From: Bacteroidaceae bacterium
GTDB lineage: Bacteria; Bacteroidota; Bacteroidia; Bacteroidales; Bacteroidaceae
Reading direction: 5' to 3'
DNA: 64,000 nucleotides
NCBI GenBank assembly: GCA_016286165.1
Contig: JAEESE010000011.1
Coordinates: 1 to 64,000 of the forward strand
Shown here: one piece after another, positions 58,614-64,000 of the stretch
How the letters are laid out: the number at the start of each line of letters is the position of its first letter
How positions within the stretch are numbered: the stretch's first letter is position 1
Translations under genes and position numbers: made by a program
The notes under the pieces: generated by a model
What the model was told of the DNA's origin: nothing
Databases searched by the model: none
The model's input: the letters and a program-made list of their open reading frames with translations, nothing else

Positions 58614-58785
58614 CCTAAGAGCCAGATTAGGTTGGCCTAAGAGCCTGATTAGGCTGGCCTAAATTGCTTGTAAACCCGGCCTTGTTTTTTGTGCTACCGT
58701 ACGTGCAGTTTGTTATGACCGTTCGTGAAGGCTTGTATGACCGTTCATGAAGGCTTGTATGACCGTTCGTGTTGATAGATGTGAC
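58614..58785. repeat. Two 22-bp-period arrays in the queA upstream / DUF2027 downstream region
   Basis: CCTAA at 58614/58636/58658; TATGACCGTTCRTG at 58714/58736/58758 plus diverged copy TGCTACCGTACGTG at 58692; all within-array steps = 22 bp. Confidence 0.92.
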
Positions 58786-60093
58786 CTAAAGGATGGTAAC
58801 CATAGTGGCACCGAAGGCATACTTCTGGAAAGGAGCGTCTTCGTAAGTGCAGGTCCGGTAGCGGCGTGTGAGTTCTTTGATTAGGGCTTCGCGCAGGACA
58901 TCGTCGTTCTTATCGTGGATGAAAACGATACGAAGGCCTTTCCTACGAATGTTGCGTTCCATCATGATGCGGAACTCTGTCAACTGCGTGTTGAGCAAAA
59001 CCGTTGGCGAGAGGCCTTCGGTGTTGTCGAGAAGAGCGTTTATGTGTAGGTCTACCTCAATCAGGTCTTTGGGAGGTGCGGCCATCTGTCGCGAGCGTCG
59101 TTGCTGTTCGGCCATGGCTGCCAACTCCTTGGCTTTCAAGGCTTGCTGCTCGGCTTTGGCTGCCATCTCCTTGGCTCGTGCCTGTTGCTCGGCTTTGAGC
59201 TGACGCTTTGCGGCCTTGAGTGCTTCGCGCTCTTCCTCGCGTGTGCGCTGTGGTATTATAGGTGTATCGTTGTCGAACCTGTTGTTGGGGTGGGGGAGGA
59301 CGGGTTCTACGTCATCGTTTGTAGGCCTGTCGTCGGGCTCTTCGGCCGTTAAAGTGTTGCTGCGCAAGGCATCACGCACGCTTTCGGGCTCCACGAAAAT
59401 CTGACGTATGGGACGGTCGTCGCGGACAATGTCGTAGACTAAGGCTGGTTCGCGGAAGAAAGGTGAAGGCTGGAACACATGCAATTTGTAGAACTTCACT
59501 ACGTCAAGCCTTAGTTCAACGCCCACAGCGGGCTTGAGCATGTAGGGCTTGTCCTGTTTCCAAGCGATGAGTTGCACGCTCAGGCGCTCCAGGTCATTGA
59601 GGCTTGAACGCTCGAAAGTGTCGACAAGCTGCTTGGTGTTCGGCTCCAACAGGCCTTGCCAGCGTAGGTGCCAGGCGGCGCCTTCATTGTTGGCAAAGAC
59701 GACGTTGACGTAGTAGTTTGAGTCGTTGACGATGTAAGCCTCAAAGCGCGTTGTGGAAAGCTCACGCGAGTTCTCGGGGACGAAAGCCAGACAAACATTC
59801 AACAGGTCGCCGCCTTTGCGTTCCTGAGGCTTGGGCTGAAAGGTCGTTGGGCGTGCCGAGGGGTCGTCGTCGACATCGTCTTCGAGGAAGCGCACACGAG
59901 GTTTGGGCGCCTCTTCCTTCTTCTTAACTTCGAAATTATTGGCGTTGGTTTCAATCACCACTACCTGCGAACGGAGCATAGGAACGGCGAAGCCGTCCAA
60001 GTCTTCCACGAGCACAATATCCTTGCCCTGGAAACCCTTGACGATACCACCTCCCACTTCATTCAGAAATCTAACTTTATCGCCTATTTTCAT
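58786..60093 (-). CDS. DUF2027/Smr-domain protein
   Basis: Start set at MKIGDKVRFLNEVGGGIVKGFQGKDIVLVEDLDGFAVP; C-term VDLHINALLD...RIVFIHDKNDDVLREALIKEL. Confidence 0.82.
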   Translation of the reverse strand: MKIGDKVRFLNEVGGGIVKGFQGKDIVLVEDLDGFAVPMLRSQVVVIETNANNFEVKKKEEAPKPRVRFLEDDVDDDPSARPTTFQPKPQERKGGDLLNVCLAFVPENSRELSTTRFEAYIVNDSNYYVNVVFANNEGAAWHLRWQGLLEPNTKQLVDTFERSSLNDLERLSVQLIAWKQDKPYMLKPAVGVELRLDVVKFYKLHVFQPSPFFREPALVYDIVRDDRPIRQIFVEPESVRDALRSNTLTAEEPDDRPTNDDVEPVLPHPNNRFDNDTPIIPQRTREEEREALKAAKRQLKAEQQARAKEMAAKAEQQALKAKELAAMAEQQRRSRQMAAPPKDLIEVDLHINALLDNTEGLSPTVLLNTQLTEFRIMMERNIRRKGLRIVFIHDKNDDVLREALIKELTRRYRTCTYEDAPFQKYAFGATMVTIL

Positions 60094-60116
60094 GTCTTTT
60101 GTTATTAATTTGGGTG

Positions 60117-60124
60117 CAAAGGTA
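60117..60124 (-). promoter_or_regulatory. -7 box (TACCTTTG) upstream of DUF2027 gene
   Basis: CAAAGGTA on + strand. Confidence 0.45.
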
Positions 60125-60218
60125 ACAAAAGAAAAGGGATTATGGTTTAGGGATAGGTTTTTTTTTCTTTTTTCCTTTATTTTTCTCATCTTCTTTTTTC
60201 TCTTTCCTACAAAAAGAT

Positions 60219-60226
60219 TATCTTTG
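60219..60226 (+). promoter_or_regulatory. -7 box (TATCTTTG) upstream of the fucose cluster
   Basis: agaTTATCTTTGtcgg. Confidence 0.55.
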
Positions 60227-60255
60227 TCGGCAAATATCGCTAACAAATCTGAATT

Positions 60256-61203
60256 ATGCAGTACAGAGAATTAGGAAAAACGGGCTTGAAGGTGTCGGCC
60301 CTTAGTTTCGGTGCATCGTCGTTAGGCGGTGTGTTCCATGAGATCGACGAAGGCCGGGCCGTGGAAACGGTGGGCGTAGCCCTCGAAGGCGGCATGAACC
60401 TTATTGATGTCTCACCTTACTACGGTCATTATCGTGCCGAGCGTGTGCTGGGCCGTGCTTTGCGCCAGCTGCCTCGCGAGAAGTATATCCTCTCCACTAA
60501 GGTCGGGCGCTACGGCAAGGATGGCGTCAACACCTGGGACTACAGCGGCCGTCGTGCTCAGGAAAGTGTTTATGAGAGCATGGAGCGCCTTGGCGTCGAG
60601 CATATAGATATCATTAATGTTCACGATATCGAGTTCCAGGCTGCGCTGCCGGGCGGTCTGCAATTGGTGGTAGATGAAACATTGCCGGCGCTTGTGGAGA
60701 TGAAAGAGAAAGGATTGGTGAGCCATGTCGGCATCACGGACCTTCAGATTCCTAACCTGCGCTGGGTTATCGACCACAGTCCCGAAGGCACAGTGGAGTC
60801 GGTACTCAACTTCTGTCACTACTGCCTTTGTGATGATGCTTTGGCTGACCACCTTGATTATTTCGAGAGTCACGGCATTGGCGTCATCAATGCTTCGCCG
60901 CTGTCGATGGGCTTGCTTTCCGAACGCGGAGTGCCTGCTTGGCATCCGGCTCCGAAACCATTGGTTGAGGCTTGCCAACGTGCTGCTCAGCACTGCAAGG
61001 CCAAGGGTTATCCCATCGAGAAGCTGGCTATGCAGTACTCCGTAAGCAATCCGCGTGTTACTTCTACCTTGTTCTCCTCGGCTAACCCAGATAATGTGCG
61101 TCGCAACCTTGAATACATCAGCGAGCCTATCGATTGGCAGTTGGTAAAGGAGGTGCAAGATATTATCGGTGATCAAAAACGTGTGACATGGGCAAACTCA
61201 TAA
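60256..61203 (+). CDS. aldo/keto reductase (candidate L-fucose/L-galactose dehydrogenase)
   Basis: MQYRELGKTGLKVSALSFGASSLGGVF, NLIDVSPYYGHYRAERVLGRAL. Confidence 0.88.
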   Translation: MQYRELGKTGLKVSALSFGASSLGGVFHEIDEGRAVETVGVALEGGMNLIDVSPYYGHYRAERVLGRALRQLPREKYILSTKVGRYGKDGVNTWDYSGRRAQESVYESMERLGVEHIDIINVHDIEFQAALPGGLQLVVDETLPALVEMKEKGLVSHVGITDLQIPNLRWVIDHSPEGTVESVLNFCHYCLCDDALADHLDYFESHGIGVINASPLSMGLLSERGVPAWHPAPKPLVEACQRAAQHCKAKGYPIEKLAMQYSVSNPRVTSTLFSSANPDNVRRNLEYISEPIDWQLVKEVQDIIGDQKRVTWANS

Positions 61204-62132
61204 TAGACACTCATAGCCATCTTTGGCTACGTCAAGACACACAGTGGAACGGCTTGGTCATTCGCACGAAGGAAGGCAATGGCAGCCGTTCGGCTTTCCT
61301 CGGCGAGGAGCGGCAGATGCTTCCGCCTTTTATGATTGACGGTCGCAACACGGCAGAGGTGTTCCTTAGTAATATGGATTACGCGCAGGTCGGCGCAGCC
61401 GTGGTTGTGCAGGAGTTTATCGACGGCATCCAGAACGACTATCTGAAGACCGTACAGCAGCAATATCCCGACCGATTTTTCTGCTATGCGATGGTCGATT
61501 ATTTGCACGACGGCTTCTGCGAGCAGGCTGTGCGCCTCATGACAGCCGACGGCTTCAAGGGTATGGCCATTCCTGGTCACAGATTGTTGGGCCGGAAACT
61601 TACTGAACCTGAGATGATGGATATGTTCCGTTGGATGGAAGCTAATGGCAAATACCTGAGCATCACACTTGCCGACGGCGATGAGCAAGTGGCAGAACTG
61701 CGGGAGGTCATTGCTGAATGTCCGAGGTTGAAGGTTGCCATCGGACACCTTGGCATGGCCGACCAACCGCAGACACCGCCTTGGGAAAACGAGAGTTGGC
61801 GCCAGCAGATTCTCTTAGCCCGTCATGAGAATGTGATGGTTGAGAGCGGTGGCATCACATGGCTCTACAACACGGAATTCTATCCTTTCCCTTCGGCCGT
61901 GCGAGCCATTCGTGAAGCTGCCGACCTCGTAGGAATGGAGAAACTGATGTGGGGCAGCGATTATCCACGCACCATCACCGCCATCACCTATCGTATGTCC
62001 TACGACTTCATCTTCCGCAGCGACCTTTTCACCCAAGACGAACAAGCCGCATTCCTCGGCGAGAACGCCAAGCGTTTTTATGGCTTCAAGAACTTGCCTG
62101 AACTACCTTATATAAAGAACATGTCTGAATAA
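61188..62132 (+). CDS. amidohydrolase family protein (candidate fuconolactonase)
   Basis: [43 protein letters not shown]; overlaps upstream gene. Confidence 0.82.
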   Translation: MGKLIIDTHSHLWLRQDTQWNGLVIRTKEGNGSRSAFLGEERQMLPPFMIDGRNTAEVFLSNMDYAQVGAAVVVQEFIDGIQNDYLKTVQQQYPDRFFCYAMVDYLHDGFCEQAVRLMTADGFKGMAIPGHRLLGRKLTEPEMMDMFRWMEANGKYLSITLADGDEQVAELREVIAECPRLKVAIGHLGMADQPQTPPWENESWRQQILLARHENVMVESGGITWLYNTEFYPFPSAVRAIREAADLVGMEKLMWGSDYPRTITAITYRMSYDFIFRSDLFTQDEQAAFLGENAKRFYGFKNLPELPYIKNMSE

Positions 62133-62146
62133 AACCTTATAAGCAT

Positions 62147-63964
62147 ATGAGTACTTACCCAAAGATCGGCATTCGTCCGACCATCGACGGTCGCCAAGGT
62201 GGCGTCCGCGAAAGCCTCGAAGAGAAGACAATGGCACTGGCTAAGGCTGTGGCCGAGTTAATAACCAAGAACCTGCGTAATGGCGACGGTTCGCCTGTGG
62301 AATGTGTCATCGCCGACACGACGATAGGCCGCGTGGCTGAGAGCGCCGCTTGTGCCGAGAAGTTCGAACGTGAAGGCGTAGGTAGCACCATTTCCGTGAC
62401 CTCTTGCTGGTGCTATGGCTCCGAGACAATGGATATGAATCCCCATTATCCGAAGGCTGTCTGGGGCTTCAATGGCACTGAGCGTCCTGGTGCTGTCTAT
62501 CTGGCTGCCGTGCTTGCCGCTCATGCTCAGAAGGGCCTACCCGCTTTCGGCATCTATGGTCATGATGTGCAGGATCTCGACGATAACACTATTCCCGCTG
62601 ACGTGGCAGAGAAGATTCTTCGCTTCGCTCGTGCGGCACAGGCTGTGGCCACGATGAAGGGCAAGAGCTACTTGTCGATGGGCAACACTTGTATGGGTAT
62701 CGCAGGCTCCATCGTTGATGCCGATTTCCTGCAGCACTACCTCGGCATGCGCACAGAGTATGTCTCACTCGTTGAGATCCTGCGTCGCGTGGACTTCAAT
62801 ATCTTCGACCCTGAAGAGTTCAAGAAAGCAATGGCGTGGGTGGAGAAATATTGCAAGCCGCAGGAAGGTCACGACTATAATGAGGACCGTCCACTCTTCC
62901 CCGGCACCCCCATGACCACTTTCAACGGCAAGGGCAAAGGCAAGAACCGTGAAGAGAAAGATGCCGACTGGGAGTTCACCGTCAAGACGATGATGATTAT
63001 CCGCGACCTCATGCACGGCAATCCTCGTCTTCTGGAGATGGGTTACAAGGAAGAAGCGCTTGGTCATAACGCCCTCTTTGGTGGTGTACAAGGCCAGCGC
63101 CAATGGACCGACTATCGTCCCAACTTCGACTTCCCCGAATCTATGCTTTGCACCTCGTTTGACTGGAATGGCGTGCGCGAAGCCGACGTCTTAGCCACAG
63201 AAAACGACTTCCTCAACGGTCTGTCGATGCTCTTCGGTCATCTGCTCACCAACCGCGGCGTCATGTTCTCGGATATCCGCACCTATTGGAGCCCCGAAGC
63301 AGTGGAGCGCGTCACGGGTACTGTGCTGAGCGGTTTGCCTGCCCAGGGTTTCATCCACCTCATCAACAGTGGTGCTACTACCCTCGATGCCACAGGAGCC
63401 ATGACTGCTGCCGATGGCAAGCCCACAATGAAAGAGCCTTGGAACATCACCGATGCTGATGTGGAAGCCTGCCTTAAGGCCACCTCATGGATGCCTGCCG
63501 ACCGTGACTATTTCCGTGGCGGCGGCTACAGCTCGCACTTCGTCACCAAGGGCGGTATGCCTATGACCATGATGCGTGTAAACCGTGTTGCCGGTCTCGG
63601 CCCAGTGCTGCAGTTGGCTGAAGGCTGGACGGTAGAACTTGACCCGAAGACACACGATATCCTCGACAAACGCACCGATCCAACTTGGCCTACGACATGG
63701 TTTGTGCCTCGTCTCGATCCGTCGAAGGACTGCTTCAAGGATGTCTATAGCGTCATGAACTGCTGGGGCGCCAACCATGGTGCCATCGCCTATGGCCATA
63801 TCGGAGCCGACCTCATCACGCTGTGCTCTATTCTCCGCATCCCTGTTTGCATGCATAACGTAGCCGATGCCGACATCTTCCGTCCTGCAGCCTGGAATGC
63901 CTTCGGTATGGACAAGGAGGGCGCTGACTACCGTGCCTGCCAGAATTTCGGACCGTTGTATTAG
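62147..63964 (+). CDS. fucI: L-fucose isomerase
   Basis: [47 protein letters not shown]-like active-site region, GHIGADL. Confidence 0.97.
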   Translation: MSTYPKIGIRPTIDGRQGGVRESLEEKTMALAKAVAELITKNLRNGDGSPVECVIADTTIGRVAESAACAEKFEREGVGSTISVTSCWCYGSETMDMNPHYPKAVWGFNGTERPGAVYLAAVLAAHAQKGLPAFGIYGHDVQDLDDNTIPADVAEKILRFARAAQAVATMKGKSYLSMGNTCMGIAGSIVDADFLQHYLGMRTEYVSLVEILRRVDFNIFDPEEFKKAMAWVEKYCKPQEGHDYNEDRPLFPGTPMTTFNGKGKGKNREEKDADWEFTVKTMMIIRDLMHGNPRLLEMGYKEEALGHNALFGGVQGQRQWTDYRPNFDFPESMLCTSFDWNGVREADVLATENDFLNGLSMLFGHLLTNRGVMFSDIRTYWSPEAVERVTGTVLSGLPAQGFIHLINSGATTLDATGAMTAADGKPTMKEPWNITDADVEACLKATSWMPADRDYFRGGGYSSHFVTKGGMPMTMMRVNRVAGLGPVLQLAEGWTVELDPKTHDILDKRTDPTWPTTWFVPRLDPSKDCFKDVYSVMNCWGANHGAIAYGHIGADLITLCSILRIPVCMHNVADADIFRPAAWNAFGMDKEGADYRACQNFGPLY

Positions 63965-64000
63965 GCCCCCCTCCCCGCTCTCCCCCCCCCCTTGGGGAGG
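63965..64000. repeat. C-run/G-run spacer repeat (truncated by window end)
   Basis: ggcccccctccccgctctccccccccccttggggagg; resembles the clpB insert ggccccccttagccccccggagagggg. Confidence 0.6.

Noticed and set aside
1-64000. Prophage, integrative element or defence island
   Set aside because: No integrase, transposase, phage structural, toxin-antitoxin or restriction genes recognised in any frame I read.

Overview
The window is a chromosomal segment from a Bacteroidales (Prevotella-like) bacterium. The assignment rests on TAnnTTTG promoters, T9SS/gliding genes (porT-like, gldH-like, a T9SS-type C-terminal tail), carboxynorspermidine synthase and DUF2027/DUF1599 proteins. It starts in the 3' end of a 5S rRNA and ends just after an L-fucose isomerase gene. 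Most of it is housekeeping (rnhB, recA, clpB, holB, ricT, pnp, rplS, glyS, pyrK/pyrD, comM/yifB, recG, manA, folE, tpiA, ndk, queA) plus glycan-use genes (GH78, two GH2, sialate O-acetylesterase, a fucose cluster). There are three large secreted proteins with dockerin-like C-terminal repeats. I saw no prophage, CRISPR array, IS transposase or recognisable defence island. The unusual signal is in the non-coding and low-complexity DNA. (1) Three intergenic loci carry short tandem or palindromic arrays whose sequences differ but whose period is always 22 bp; at one locus five palindrome centres sit at exact 22-bp steps. (2) Several ORFs (clpB, GH2, pyrK, a DoxX/MauE-like gene) contain in-frame stretches resembling the intergenic spacer repeats. 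(3) Repeat/hairpin elements sit at the 3' ends of the dockerin-bearing genes, including a hairpin core that is inverted between two otherwise direct copies. (4) Other oddities: recG has no ATG/GTG/TTG upstream of its conserved N-terminus, and a 5'-nucleotidase has reversed domain order. Functional names come from reading the translations; no database search was run.
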